Source: Alkalibacillus silvisoli | GTDB lineage: Bacteria > Bacillota > Bacilli > Bacillales > Alkalibacillaceae | NCBI RefSeq assembly: GCF_039521975.1 | Contig: NZ_BAAACZ010000010.1 | Coordinates: 1-64,000 of the forward strand | DNA length: 64,000 bases | Direction: 5' to 3' | Made by a program: the position numbers and the translations under genes | Notes under the pieces: generated by a model | The model's database searches: none | The model's input: only the letters and a program-made list of their open reading frames with translations | Told to the model about the DNA's origin: nothing | Part shown: positions 1-8,509 of the stretch, piece after piece | How positions within the stretch are numbered: position 1 is the stretch's first letter | How the letters are laid out: each line of letters starts with the position of its first letter

Positions 1-102
1 TCCACACTTATTAAGAATTTGGAGAAGGGTGATTTATAAGCCCTTTTCCACCATGAAATCCGAATACCCATAATGATCACTCAAGTTACTCATCCTATTT
101 TA

Positions 103-582
103 TTAAATTTCACGATCCCTTTTCACTTCAAAATTTGGTCTTGTTAAATAATCCATATACTTTACTCGCTCACCATCTAAATAGCTTTGATAACGTGTAC
201 GAATCGCTGAAGCTTCAATCCAGTCTAACACGTCATTCTTAGGTACCCATCTGCTGTCAGTTGTTTCTTCTGAAGTGGTTAGCTCACCACCAATCGGCTC
301 ACAAACGAAGTCAAACATAACTTTTGTTGGAACATCTGTCACACCATCATACCACTTATGAACACATGTATTTGAATAAACTCCCACTAAGCGAGAAACG
401 ACAACATCAATCCCACTTTCTTCTTTCACCTCTCGAATGACACCATCTTCAAGATTTTCACCTATTTCAACTTGGCCACCAGGAAAGACCCAGCCATCAT
501 GATGCTCTTTTACAAGAAGGATATTCCCCTCTTCATCTTCAACAATTCCACCGCAAGCAACTATATGTGTTGGAAAGGACAT
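103..582 (-). CDS. Nudix hydrolase
   Basis: A 159-aa Nudix-fold pyrophosphohydrolase that would cleave nucleoside diphosphate derivatives in the cytosol. The Nudix box is complete at about residues 36-58: GGQVEIGENLEDG followed by REVKEESGI, giving the metal-binding REVKEE helix. The ATG at 582 follows a TAGGAGG site by a good spacing. It is a single gene, divergent from the phosphatase at 725. The substrate cannot be told from sequence, because the family covers 8-oxo-dGTP, ADP-ribose, NADH and others. It is one of several unrelated-looking Nudix genes in this window. Confidence 0.9.
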   Translation of the reverse strand: MSFPTHIVACGGIVEDEEGNILLVKEHHDGWVFPGGQVEIGENLEDGVIREVKEESGIDVVVSRLVGVYSNTCVHKWYDGVTDVPTKVMFDFVCEPIGGELTTSEETTDSRWVPKNDVLDWIEASAIRTRYQSYLDGERVKYMDYLTRPNFEVKRDREI

Positions 583-724
583 CTTATTACCTCCTAAATT
601 TTGGTCTTAATATAGAGAATTCAACAAAAATCTACATTCCCCTTCCTAAAATTAGAAATTAAGACAAAACATTTTAAATTTTATGATATTATATGAGAAG
701 CATTGAATGATAGGAGAGAACACA

Positions 725-1804
725 TTGATTGATGTTACGAAGTTGAACTTAGAAAAGAACAGACGAATCATTTTAATATCAGATATTCATGGTAGTTTAG
801 ATTTATTCAAAAAACTATTAAATAAGGTTGATTATACAACTGACGATTACTTATTTATAAATGGTGATCTTTGTGAGAAAGGTGACAACAGTCTTGGCGT
901 GATCCATTATGTAAAACAATTATCATCAAAGTCTGAGCGAGTATTCGTGACGAAAGGTAATTGTGATATTCTCCACCGTTATGTTTTTGAAGGTCACGAA
1001 GCCATTTTAGACTATATGAAAGACGGTAGAAAATCTATTCTTAATGAAATGCTAGAGGTGAATAATAAAACATTAGACGACTTCCACGACATAAACGATT
1101 TAGCTAATTATTATTATAAAAACTTTAAAGAAGAAGTTGATTGGTTAGATTCATTGCCTACAGCTTATGAAACAGAACAATCCATTATCATTCATGCAGG
1201 GTTAAATGAAACTTTGGAGCAAACTGATGAAAAGGCAGCATTAACTACTCCTTCTTTCTATGAAAAAGGACATTCAGAACAGAAAATAGTAATAGTAGGT
1301 CATTGGCCTGTATCTAATTATCGTATAAATGACATAAGTTCCAATAATCCAATGATAGACTATGATAAGAGAAGAATTGCCATCGATGGCGGCAATAAAA
1401 TTAAAAGAGACGGTCAACTAAATGCTTTAATTATTGAAGATAACCATTTATCCCATAGATTCGTTGACTCATTATCCAACCAATCTTACATACAAAAAGA
1501 TTACACGCCTAAACAACCAATTAAGGGAACAGTAAGTTATCCCCACTTTGAAGTATCTATTATTAAAGAAGAAGAAAACTTCACATTATGTAAAAATAAT
1601 AGTCTTAATATAAAACAATGGATTAAAAATGAATATTTAAAAGATAGAAATGGGGACCAAGCTAAAACCAATGAAGTTAGTACTTCCATCCTTTCCGTTA
1701 ACGCTAATGAGGAAGTATATATTTTAGATTACAGTTGTGAGGGGTATACGTTAATTAAAAAGGAAAACGGCGAAATTGGTTGGGTACCAAAGAGTTGTAA
1801 ATAA
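725..1804 (+). CDS. PPP-family metallophosphatase with C-terminal SH3-like tail
   Basis: A calcineurin-like phosphoesterase of the bacterial PPP (PrpA/diadenosine-tetraphosphatase) type, cytosolic. The metal-site motifs appear in order: SDIHG near residue 20, NGDLCEKGDN near 46, GNCD near 80, an IIHAG histidine near 155 and VGHWPV near 190. After the catalytic domain, about 110 residues remain; the last 40 look like a small beta-barrel of the bacterial SH3 kind ending YTLIKKENGEIGWVPKSCK. No signal peptide is seen, which is odd for SH3b. The longest reading frame begins at ATG 707, but AGGAG at 712-716 sits correctly before the TTG at 725, so TTG is chosen. The substrate (phosphoprotein or nucleotide) is not determined. 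Confidence 0.75.
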   Translation: MIDVTKLNLEKNRRIILISDIHGSLDLFKKLLNKVDYTTDDYLFINGDLCEKGDNSLGVIHYVKQLSSKSERVFVTKGNCDILHRYVFEGHEAILDYMKDGRKSILNEMLEVNNKTLDDFHDINDLANYYYKNFKEEVDWLDSLPTAYETEQSIIIHAGLNETLEQTDEKAALTTPSFYEKGHSEQKIVIVGHWPVSNYRINDISSNNPMIDYDKRRIAIDGGNKIKRDGQLNALIIEDNHLSHRFVDSLSNQSYIQKDYTPKQPIKGTVSYPHFEVSIIKEEENFTLCKNNSLNIKQWIKNEYLKDRNGDQAKTNEVSTSILSVNANEEVYILDYSCEGYTLIKKENGEIGWVPKSCK

Positions 1805-1809
1805 TTAAT

Positions 1810-1850
1810 AAAGAGCATTAAATGACTGAGGATCATTTAATGCTCTTTTT
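1810..1850. terminator. bidirectional intrinsic terminator
   Basis: A perfect 16-bp stem (1810-1825 with 1833-1848) and 7-nt loop is flanked by A- and T-rich tracts on both sides. It lies between the convergent phosphatase and thiE genes and can end both transcripts. Confidence 0.9.
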
Positions 1851-1857
1851 AGTGATA

Positions 1858-2511
1858 TTAATATTTTACGTCTTTTAATATCCGTTCAGCAGCTTTCATG
1901 GGAACATCAGCTTGAGCTATATCCGAGATTACTGCTACCCCATCTGCACCTGCATCAATAACTTGTGACGCATTATCGTGTTTAATCCCGCCAATTCCTA
2001 CAATCGGTATGTCCGGTAGTTGTTCTCTAATCTCTTTAATGACGACAGGACTCCTTACTTCCTCGATATCGTCTTTCGTTGTCGTATTAAACATAGGCCC
2101 AACACCGATATAGTCTACACCTATTCGATGAGCCTCTAATGCTTCTTCAACATTGTGAGTTGAAACCCCAAATAATTGATGACTCTTAAGGGTATCTTTG
2201 ATTTTTTTCATATCCCCATCTTCTTGGCCGATATGTAATCCGTCTGTGTCTAACTCTATTGCGAGTCCAAGGTCATCATTAACAATAAAAGGAACGTCAT
2301 ATTGATGACAGACTTCTTTAAGCTGAAGTCCTAACTCGATTTTTTCTTCACCTGTCTTAGAGCCTTCTCCTTTTTCTCGAAACTGAAAGAGAGTTACCCC
2401 TCCTTCGATAGCTTTCTCTAACGTCTCAACGGGGTCATGCTTACAATTTTGACTGCCCATAACAAGATATAATGATAATTGTTGCTTTAAGTCAATTGGT
2501 TGTTTGATCAT
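1858..2511 (-). CDS. thiE: thiamine-phosphate synthase
   Basis: ThiE joins HMP pyrophosphate to thiazole phosphate to give thiamine phosphate. The 217-aa TIM barrel has the family signatures: QFREKG near residue 43, VNDDLGLAIELDTDGLHIGQED near 78-98, YIGVGPMF near 135 and the phosphate-binding IVGIGGI near 170. It is the last gene of the thiamin operon; its ATG overlaps the thiD stop by 4 bp (ATGA at 2508-2511), so the two are translationally coupled. The related barrel encoded by tenI (4570-5166) lies in the same operon, but this one keeps the synthase motifs. Confidence 0.95.
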   Translation of the reverse strand: MIKQPIDLKQQLSLYLVMGSQNCKHDPVETLEKAIEGGVTLFQFREKGEGSKTGEEKIELGLQLKEVCHQYDVPFIVNDDLGLAIELDTDGLHIGQEDGDMKKIKDTLKSHQLFGVSTHNVEEALEAHRIGVDYIGVGPMFNTTTKDDIEEVRSPVVIKEIREQLPDIPIVGIGGIKHDNASQVIDAGADGVAVISDIAQADVPMKAAERILKDVKY

Positions 2512-3314
2512 ACTTTTACTCTCCTATTTTGATAAGCCCAATGATTAGTTGGACCATGGCCTGAACCAATGTGTAAATCATCTTCAATCGCAGCTTGAAT
2601 ATAAGCTCTAGCAACACGAATCGCATCTAAAAAACTCATACCTTTAGCCAAATCAGCAGCAATCGCAGCAGCGAATGTACACCCGGTACCATGTGTATTC
2701 TCGGTGTATTGTCGTTCATTTAATAGTTGGGTAAACGTTTCTCCATCATAAATTATATCAATAACTTCTTTCTCTTCCCCATGCCCACCTTTAATAACTA
2801 CACATTGTGCACCTAATTCGTGTAAATGTTTAGCCGCTTCTTTTCGGTCGGCAATCGTGTTCAGCGTTAATCCTGTAATCGCCTCAGCTTCTGGAATGTT
2901 AGGCGTTATAACTGTTGCGAGTGGAATTAAATGCTCTTTAACCGCTTCAATCGCTTCATCTTGCAATAGCTTAGCGCCACCTTTAGCAATCATTACTGGA
3001 TCAATGACGACATTGTTGATCTCGTATTGTTTAACTTTACTAGCAACTGCTTCAATAATTTCAGCACTAAACAACATGCCCGTTTTTAATGCATCAGGTT
3101 TTAAATCTGCTCCAATTGCATCTAACTGCTCTTCTACTTGACTAACCGTTAGAGGATAAACGCCGTGTACATCTAATGTATTTTGCGCTGTTACAGCTGT
3201 TAATACAGACATGCCATATGCTTTTAACTCTTGGAATGTTTTTAAATCTGCCTGAATTCCAGCTCCACCACCAGAATCAGAACCTGCAATTGTTAATACT
3301 TTCGCTACTGTCAC
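2508..3314 (-). CDS. thiD: hydroxymethylpyrimidine/phosphomethylpyrimidine kinase
   Basis: ThiD phosphorylates HMP and then HMP-P, supplying HMP-PP to ThiE. The 268-aa ribokinase-fold protein has the N-terminal TIAGSDSGGGAGIQADLKTF, VIDPVMIAKGG near 105, VITPNIPEAEAI near 134, VIKGGHG near 172 and the C-terminal anion-hole motif HGTGCTFAAAIAA near 209. The start is a GTG at 3314 behind GGGGGAG. It sits 15 bp after thiF in the operon. With TenA present, this kinase would also serve salvage of HMP. Confidence 0.95.
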   Translation of the reverse strand: MTVAKVLTIAGSDSGGGAGIQADLKTFQELKAYGMSVLTAVTAQNTLDVHGVYPLTVSQVEEQLDAIGADLKPDALKTGMLFSAEIIEAVASKVKQYEINNVVIDPVMIAKGGAKLLQDEAIEAVKEHLIPLATVITPNIPEAEAITGLTLNTIADRKEAAKHLHELGAQCVVIKGGHGEEKEVIDIIYDGETFTQLLNERQYTENTHGTGCTFAAAIAADLAKGMSFLDAIRVARAYIQAAIEDDLHIGSGHGPTNHWAYQNRRVKV

Positions 3315-3329
3315 ATCTTCTCCCCCTCA

Positions 3330-4349
3330 CTACCCTAATAATTGGTGATAAATCTTCTTCGCTTCAACGATGTCTTTCATACCATGAATCAATACGCGTC
3401 CATCTTTAAAGAAAACAACGCGCCTGTTTTCAAAATGATAAGAAACTAAAAATGGATTTTGATCGACTTGCCCACCTTGCTTTTTGAGCTGTGAAACTAA
3501 TTCAGTTAAATCCCGCTCAACCTTCTGAGGTGGGCGAATCTGTACCGTATTACGCCCACATAAGACGGCTGTTTTCGTTTGGTTTTCATATGATAAATAT
3601 GGATAGGTTGGTGACTCTCCGCATGATGGACAATGCTGCTTTTTCAACTGACTAACGTCAATTGAAGTCTGTTCATTTTTCCATAAATCAAATGAAACGA
3701 GCTTGCGACGAACCGCTTCAACATCTTCTACTAAAATTTTCAACGCTTCAGTAGATTGATAAGCAACGACCATTTGAACTGCTGGTGCAATAACACCGAC
3801 CGTATCACATGTCGCACCACCAAGTGGAATCGTTTCCAGTAAACAATTCAAACAAGGTGTTTCATCAGGTAAGATCGTAAAACTTAGCCCATAACTACTG
3901 ACACACCCACCATAAATCCATGGAATTTTATATTTTTGCGCAATATCATTAATTAGAAAACGAATATCAAAGTTGTCAGTCGCATCAATTATTAAGTCAG
4001 CATCTTGAACGAGTGAGTCAATTTCTTCAACTGTTACATCCATGATTTTCGCATTAACCTCAACTTCCGGATTAATAGCTTTAAGACGCTTTTCTGCTGC
4101 GACTGCTTTAGGAATACGCCAAACAGCATCTTGTTCAGTATAAAGCTGTTGTCTTTGTAAATTACTTGTCTCAACATAATCACGATCAACAATCGTTAAA
4201 TGACCAACACCAGCCCTCGTTAAAATTTCAGCATTACCTGTCCCTAAAGCACCTGCACCAATAATACAGACGTGCTTTACATTCAATTTTTGCTGCCCAT
4301 ATACACCAATTCCATCAAATAATATTTGCCTAGAGTAACGTTCATTCAT
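3330..4349 (-). CDS. thiF: ThiF adenylyltransferase for ThiS
   Basis: An E1-like enzyme that adenylates the C-terminal glycine of ThiS so that it can accept sulfur for thiazole synthesis. The 339-aa chain has the ATP-binding GAGALGTGNAEILTRAGVG near residues 31-49, the VDRDYVETSNLQRQ loop, DATDNFDIRF near 124, and two zinc-binding cysteine pairs (CLNC near 166 and CPSCG near 240). A C-terminal domain of about 90 residues follows; such tails occur in Bacillus ThiF/MoeB-like proteins. MoeB activity on MoaD cannot be excluded, but the place next to thiS argues for ThiF. Confidence 0.92.
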   Translation of the reverse strand: MNERYSRQILFDGIGVYGQQKLNVKHVCIIGAGALGTGNAEILTRAGVGHLTIVDRDYVETSNLQRQQLYTEQDAVWRIPKAVAAEKRLKAINPEVEVNAKIMDVTVEEIDSLVQDADLIIDATDNFDIRFLINDIAQKYKIPWIYGGCVSSYGLSFTILPDETPCLNCLLETIPLGGATCDTVGVIAPAVQMVVAYQSTEALKILVEDVEAVRRKLVSFDLWKNEQTSIDVSQLKKQHCPSCGESPTYPYLSYENQTKTAVLCGRNTVQIRPPQKVERDLTELVSQLKKQGGQVDQNPFLVSYHFENRRVVFFKDGRVLIHGMKDIVEAKKIYHQLLG

Positions 4350-4366
4350 GAGCTAGCCTCCTTCAA

Positions 4367-4573
4367 TCAACCACCACCAACAAAGTGAACGAGCTCCACT
4401 CGATCACCATCTTGCACCGTTGTTTCATCGTGTTGACTTGAATCAACAATATTAGCATTTAATTCAACAATGATTTTTTTATCAGCTAGTTCGAATTGAT
4501 TTAGCAAGTCAGAAACTGTCTGAATCTCATTCGACAATTCACGCTGTTCGCCATTAACGTGAATAACCATCAT
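4367..4573 (-). CDS. thiS: sulfur carrier protein ThiS
   Basis: A 68-aa ubiquitin-like sulfur carrier. It begins MMVIHVNGE and ends VHFVGGG, with the C-terminal Gly-Gly that ThiF adenylates and that becomes the thiocarboxylate donor for ThiG. A longer reading frame exists upstream, but AGGAGG at 4580-4585 and the ATGA overlap with the tenI stop fix the start at 4573 (or the adjacent ATG at 4570). It is cotranscribed with thiF 17 bp downstream. Confidence 0.93.
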   Translation of the reverse strand: MMVIHVNGEQRELSNEIQTVSDLLNQFELADKKIIVELNANIVDSSQHDETTVQDGDRVELVHFVGGG

Positions 4574-5166
4574 AGGACACCTCCTAAATAACATTTTACT
4601 TCTTCTTTTGGATTTTCTGCCTCTATTAATCCTGACATGACAGCAATCCCTTTTGCTCCACAATTCATAACCCCTTCTACTCTTTCGGGTGTTATGCCAC
4701 CAATTGCGATAACTGGAATTTCAATAGATTGAACAAGCTTTTGTAATTGTTCTAAACCACGTGGCTTTAATCCAGGTTTTGAATTTGTTCTATAAATATG
4801 ACCGAAAATTATATAGTTAGCACCTTCGTCTTCTGCTTTTTTCGCTTCTTCTAATGAGTGAACAGATTGACCAATTAGAAGGTTAGGATGCGCTTCTCGA
4901 ACAGAAGCCACACCCTCGCTATGGGTAGTGAGCTGGATACCCTTAACTTCCATACGAACAGCCACTTCTACCCGGTCATTTATAATTAATTTATCTTTTA
5001 GGATTCCTACCTTTGTTAATTCATTAATCCAAGTTAACAACTCTTCATCTGTTCTATGCTTTTCTCTTAAATGAATGTAGCTTACATAAGCCTGAACTGT
5101 CTGAGCTACCCTTGAAAAGCTCTCTAACGACTGCTTACCATTTGAAATAAGGTGGATTTCTCTCAC
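4570..5166 (-). CDS. tenI: thiazole tautomerase TenI
   Basis: A 198-aa ThiE-like barrel that in Bacillus aromatises the thiazole product of ThiG rather than coupling it to the pyrimidine. Seen here: YIHLREK near residue 30, LIINDRVEVA near 60, IGQSVHS near 98, IIFGHIYRTNSKPG near 118 and the phosphate loop VIAIGGI near 150. The true thiE is the other paralogue in this operon, which supports the TenI call. The start is GTG at 5166, directly abutting the thiH stop, so translation is coupled. It ends in a 4-bp overlap with thiS. Confidence 0.9.
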   Translation of the reverse strand: MREIHLISNGKQSLESFSRVAQTVQAYVSYIHLREKHRTDEELLTWINELTKVGILKDKLIINDRVEVAVRMEVKGIQLTTHSEGVASVREAHPNLLIGQSVHSLEEAKKAEDEGANYIIFGHIYRTNSKPGLKPRGLEQLQKLVQSIEIPVIAIGGITPERVEGVMNCGAKGIAVMSGLIEAENPKEEVKCYLGGVL

Positions 5167-6270
5167 TTAAATCAACTGCCAATCTTTCATAACAGGTTGA
5201 TAACCATGTTTCCTTAACACACCTTTAACCTCATCCACAGAACGCTCATCTGATATTTCAAATTGGCTTTGTGTATTATCAGGTTCTGTATAACCACCAA
5301 CGACAGTTGAAGATGCTGCAGACATTTTCGTCGGTCCAAGAGGTAAAATTTGCTCACGGAACTCTGGGCGCTCTCTTGTCGAAACAGTAATGCCAGAATG
5401 TGGTTGAAATATACGATAAGCTAGCATCGCTTGAACTAAGTTCTTGTCTGTAACTTCTACTTTGGGCTGGAAACTACCTGCATTTGGCTGAATACGCGGA
5501 AATGAAACGCCTACTTCTACGTCTAAATACTTCTGCTGCAGGTATTGTGCGTGAAGTCCAGTGATATAACTTTCACGCCGCCAATCATTAAGGCCAAGTA
5601 AAGCTGCAATACTAATAGAACGCATACCCGCTTCACAACCCCGTTCTGGTGTATCTAATCGATACTTAAAGAAACGCTTAGGTCCTTTTGTGTGTAACTC
5701 TCTATAAATCTCTTCATCATAGACTTCTTGATAGACTGTTAAATTATCAATTCCACTATCGACTAATTCCTTATATTGATCCGTATCCATCGGCTGAATC
5801 TCTAACCCCACCGACGAAAAGTATTTCTTTAGCACCTTCATGCATTGCTTAATATATTTCACAGATGAATGCATCATCGATTCACCAGAAAGGATAATAA
5901 TATGCTCAATCCCCATATCTCGAATAGCTTTAGCTTCCTCTTCCACTTCTGTCATCGTTAATATCCGGCGCGGGAAATCATTATCCACACTGAAACTGCA
6001 GTATTTACACGTATTAACACAGTAATCAGACACATAAAGCGGTAAAAAGAGTTGCATCGTATTACCAAAATGTTGAATTGTCAGCTGATGGGCTTTTTGT
6101 GCCATTTCTTCTAAGTAGTCGGAAGCTTTCGGTGATAATAACGCAAAGTAATCTTCCTCAGTAATTCGTTCTTTTTGCAGTGCCCGCTCTACATCATGGT
6201 GCGATACATTTTCCATCATGTTCTCTAACGGGAGGTGATTGACTTCCTCTAGTACATTATAAAAACTCAT
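5167..6270 (-). CDS. thiH: 2-iminoacetate synthase ThiH
   Basis: A radical SAM tyrosine lyase that gives dehydroglycine for the thiazole ring. The cluster motif CVNTCKYCSF (CX3CX2C) lies near residues 87-96 of a chain of about 367 residues, followed by the ThiH-type LSGES near 127. The first ATG (6279) lies inside the AAGGATGG ribosome site, so the second ATG at 6270 is the likely start. Many Bacillus thiamin operons use the oxygen-dependent ThiO instead; the choice of ThiH suggests the route here is suited to low oxygen. Confidence 0.93.
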   Translation of the reverse strand: MSFYNVLEEVNHLPLENMMENVSHHDVERALQKERITEEDYFALLSPKASDYLEEMAQKAHQLTIQHFGNTMQLFLPLYVSDYCVNTCKYCSFSVDNDFPRRILTMTEVEEEAKAIRDMGIEHIIILSGESMMHSSVKYIKQCMKVLKKYFSSVGLEIQPMDTDQYKELVDSGIDNLTVYQEVYDEEIYRELHTKGPKRFFKYRLDTPERGCEAGMRSISIAALLGLNDWRRESYITGLHAQYLQQKYLDVEVGVSFPRIQPNAGSFQPKVEVTDKNLVQAMLAYRIFQPHSGITVSTRERPEFREQILPLGPTKMSAASSTVVGGYTEPDNTQSQFEISDERSVDEVKGVLRKHGYQPVMKDWQLI

Positions 6271-6285
6271 GTTAACCATCCTTTT

Positions 6286-7059
6286 TTACGAGTGTAAAAA
6301 TCCTGTTAATGGAGATGAAGCACTAGCTTTTGCCTTCGTTGCTCCAAGCCCTGCTAAAAACCCTGAACGACCCGCCTTAACAGCTAGGTCGAAAGCTTGA
6401 GCCATTGCCACGGGATCTTTTGCTGTAGCAATCGCGGTATTAACTAGGACTGCATCTGCTCCCATCTCCATTGCCTCTGCTGCTTCAGATGGGCGTCCAA
6501 TTCCGGCATCAACGACTATTGGAACATTAATTTCGTCAATCATTATTTGAATAATTTCTTTCATTTGAATGCCACGATTCGAACCAATTGGTGAACCAAG
6601 AGGCATAACCGTTGCAGCCCCAGCCTCTTCAAGTCGCTTGCCTGCCATTAAGTCAGGACTCATATACGGAAGAACGACAAAACCTTCTTCAACTAATGCC
6701 TCAGTCGCCTTTATTGTCTCTTCGTTGTCTGGCAGCAAATACTTACTATCTGAGATGACCTCGATTTTAATCCAGTTGCCCATACCAGCTGCTTTTGATA
6801 AACGAGCAATTCTAATTGCTTCCTCTGCTGTACGAGCACCAGATGTGTTAGGCATTAACGTCATATAATCTGGAATATCATTTAAAATATACTGATCATC
6901 CCCACCGAGATCAACACGTCTTACTGCTACTGTAACGACCTCTGACTGGGATTCTTCTAACGCCTCTTTCATCTTGTTATGATCAGCAAATTTTCCAGTC
7001 CCAACAAACAAACGACTATTTAATTCTTTTCCTGCAATGACTAATGAATCTTGCATCAT
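6286..7059 (-). CDS. thiG: thiazole synthase
   Basis: ThiG condenses deoxyxylulose phosphate, dehydroglycine and ThiS thiocarboxylate into the thiazole phosphate. The roughly 257-aa TIM barrel shows LFVGTGKF, TVAVRRVDL, MPNTSGARTAEEA, the Schiff-base lysine in WIKIEVI near residue 100, MPLGSPIGSNRGI and VVDAGIGRPSEAAEAMEMGADAVL (motif pieces). The reading frame opens at 7071, but that ATG is part of the GGGGGA ribosome site; ATG 7059 or 7056 is the true start. It is the second gene of the operon. Confidence 0.93.
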   Translation of the reverse strand: MMQDSLVIAGKELNSRLFVGTGKFADHNKMKEALEESQSEVVTVAVRRVDLGGDDQYILNDIPDYMTLMPNTSGARTAEEAIRIARLSKAAGMGNWIKIEVISDSKYLLPDNEETIKATEALVEEGFVVLPYMSPDLMAGKRLEEAGAATVMPLGSPIGSNRGIQMKEIIQIMIDEINVPIVVDAGIGRPSEAAEAMEMGADAVLVNTAIATAKDPVAMAQAFDLAVKAGRSGFLAGLGATKAKASASSPLTGFLHS

Positions 7060-7110
7060 ACATTCCCCCATTCGTTAGTACATCATATTAAGCTTAAGGA
7101 TTTTATAATC

Positions 7111-7794
7111 CTAAGATTTTAGTTTTTCAGCTTGTGCTGGCCACTCTTCTAAGGTATATGCCATTTCCCAGAAAGCTAATTCATACTGACAGCTAATCGT
7201 GAAATGCTCCTTCATTCTTTCACGATCAATCTCTGTAACCGCTTCCGCTATTTCGTCTAATCGGTTAATTTGTTCATCAACTAACTTCTTAAACCAGTCA
7301 CCACCATAAGCCGCAATCCACTCTTGATAAATCGGCTCATCAGGATTGTAGTTTTGTAGCTTTTCTCCAATCTCTTGATAGATCCAATAACAAGGTAGAA
7401 TAGCTGCAATGACATCACCTAAGTGACCTTGATAAGCGGCACGATATAGGTGAGATGTGTAAGCATAAGCTGTTGGTGATGGCTTGAAGTTCGCATGCTC
7501 CTCTTCTGTAATGTTTAATCTTTCTGAGAAATTACGATGAAGCTCTAACTCGGCCTCATAAGTACCTTGAGCATGAGCAGCCATTCGACTCGTTGTGTAG
7601 AAGTCGGAAGCTTTCGTACCACCTAAAGATTGAATTCTAGCAAAATGAGATAAGTAATAAGCATCTTGCATGACATAATAACGGAAGCACTTAATGGGTA
7701 AGGTCCCATCACCAATCCCTTTTATAAAAGGATGATTAAAATTCGCCTCCCAAATGTGATCTGTTTCCTTTCTTAGTACTTCTGAAAATTTCAT
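7111..7794 (-). CDS. tenA: aminopyrimidine aminohydrolase / thiaminase II TenA
   Basis: A 227-aa all-helical TenA that hydrolyses 4-amino-5-aminomethyl-2-methylpyrimidine from degraded thiamin to HMP. Family marks are YYVMQDAYYLSHFAR near residues 40-54, the catalytic-cysteine segment AAILPCYWIYQEIG near 131-144, and YGGDWF near 163-168. It is the first gene after the TPP riboswitch and its terminator. No thiC is present in the window, so HMP may come chiefly from this salvage route, though thiC could lie elsewhere. Confidence 0.93.
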   Translation of the reverse strand: MKFSEVLRKETDHIWEANFNHPFIKGIGDGTLPIKCFRYYVMQDAYYLSHFARIQSLGGTKASDFYTTSRMAAHAQGTYEAELELHRNFSERLNITEEEHANFKPSPTAYAYTSHLYRAAYQGHLGDVIAAILPCYWIYQEIGEKLQNYNPDEPIYQEWIAAYGGDWFKKLVDEQINRLDEIAEAVTEIDRERMKEHFTISCQYELAFWEMAYTLEEWPAQAEKLKS

Positions 7795-7822
7795 ACCAAT
7801 CCCTCCAAGAAATAATTTGAAT

Positions 7823-7876
7823 TTATTTTAAATAAAATAAAAACCACTTTCTTAGACCATGCATAAGAAAGTGGTT
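7823..7876 (-). terminator. riboswitch expression-platform terminator
   Basis: A perfect 13-bp stem (7842-7854 with 7864-7876, 9-nt loop) is followed in the minus direction by a U-rich tract. It lies between the TPP aptamer and tenA, so TPP binding would favour termination before the operon. Confidence 0.88.
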
Positions 7877-7925
7877 GACTTGGAAGGATATGGACTTATT
7901 TATAAATCATCCGATATAATCCGAG

Positions 7926-8014
7926 CAACTACACTTCCCTACGCTGGTACCAACCAGATCAGGTTCAAAGGGTCGGATTACTCCTCTCAGCCATTTAAAA
8001 TGGCACCCCTAGCT
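7926..8014 (-). promoter_or_regulatory. TPP riboswitch (THI element)
   Basis: Read on the minus strand, the conserved aptamer strings are all present: GGGGTGCC, GGCTGAGAGGAG, GACCCTTTGAACCTGATC, and TACCAGCGTAGGGAAGTG. This is the standard thiamin pyrophosphate aptamer and controls the eight-gene thi operon by transcription termination at 7823-7876. Confidence 0.97.
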
Positions 8015-8140
8015 TTGTTACTTTAATTATTTATTAAGCTGTTAAATTAATATTAACAAATTTCAGTTATTATGTTAACCATTTTTTATTATGTCATAAT
8101 TAGTGATACAATTATATACAATAACTTAGGCACTTTAGAG

Positions 8141-8220
8141 GGGCGCTCTTACATTGACGCTTTCGCTCTTATATCAAGGTTTTCGCTCATTTACAAAAAA
8201 GTTCGCCCAATTGTGTTCTT
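8141..8220. repeat. four-unit degenerate 20-bp tandem array
   Basis: Units start at 8141, 8161, 8181 and 8201, exactly 20 bp apart, each opening with (G/T)(G/T)CGC(T/C)C followed by an A/T-rich half. The reading frame through 8072-8266 is not a convincing gene. The rest of the gap 8023-8509 holds only the palindromic repeat at 8299-8444. Confidence 0.7.
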
Positions 8221-8298
8221 CACTCAACACAATACAACAGCCCAAAATACAAGCATCATTCTATAACGAAGCCTATTTTTAACGCTCTGTTAAAGTCC

Positions 8299-8444
8299 GT
8301 TGTTGTTATTGTGATTCGCTTTCGGTGGACGCTTTCCGCGGGCACAGCTCGAGCCTCCTCGGCAGGAAAACACTGCCTGTGGGGTCTCGAGACTCGTGCT
8401 ATTCCCGCAGGAGTCGCCACCTTCGCTCATCACAATACAACAAC
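8299..8444. repeat. long palindromic intergenic repeat of Bacillaceae type
   Basis: An imperfect inverted repeat of about 146 bp. The outer arms are GTTGTTGTTATTGTGAT and ATCACAATACAACAAC. Inside them are GGTGGACGCTTTCCGCGGGC and its partner with TCCCGCAGGAGTCGCCACC, then CTCGAG arms and a small GGCAG/CTGCC tip. It is far richer in GC than its surroundings. From memory, such GTGGACGCTTTCCGCGGG palindromes are dispersed in many Bacillaceae genomes. Confidence 0.8.
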
Positions 8445-8509
8445 TTAGAGCAACCTTTTAAATAATCAACACCAAACTCTAACAGAGCCATTTTTAAAGG
8501 AGTCAGGTC

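Noticed and set aside
8072..8266. 64-codon plus ORF
   Set aside because: No ribosome site and composition set by the 20-bp array.
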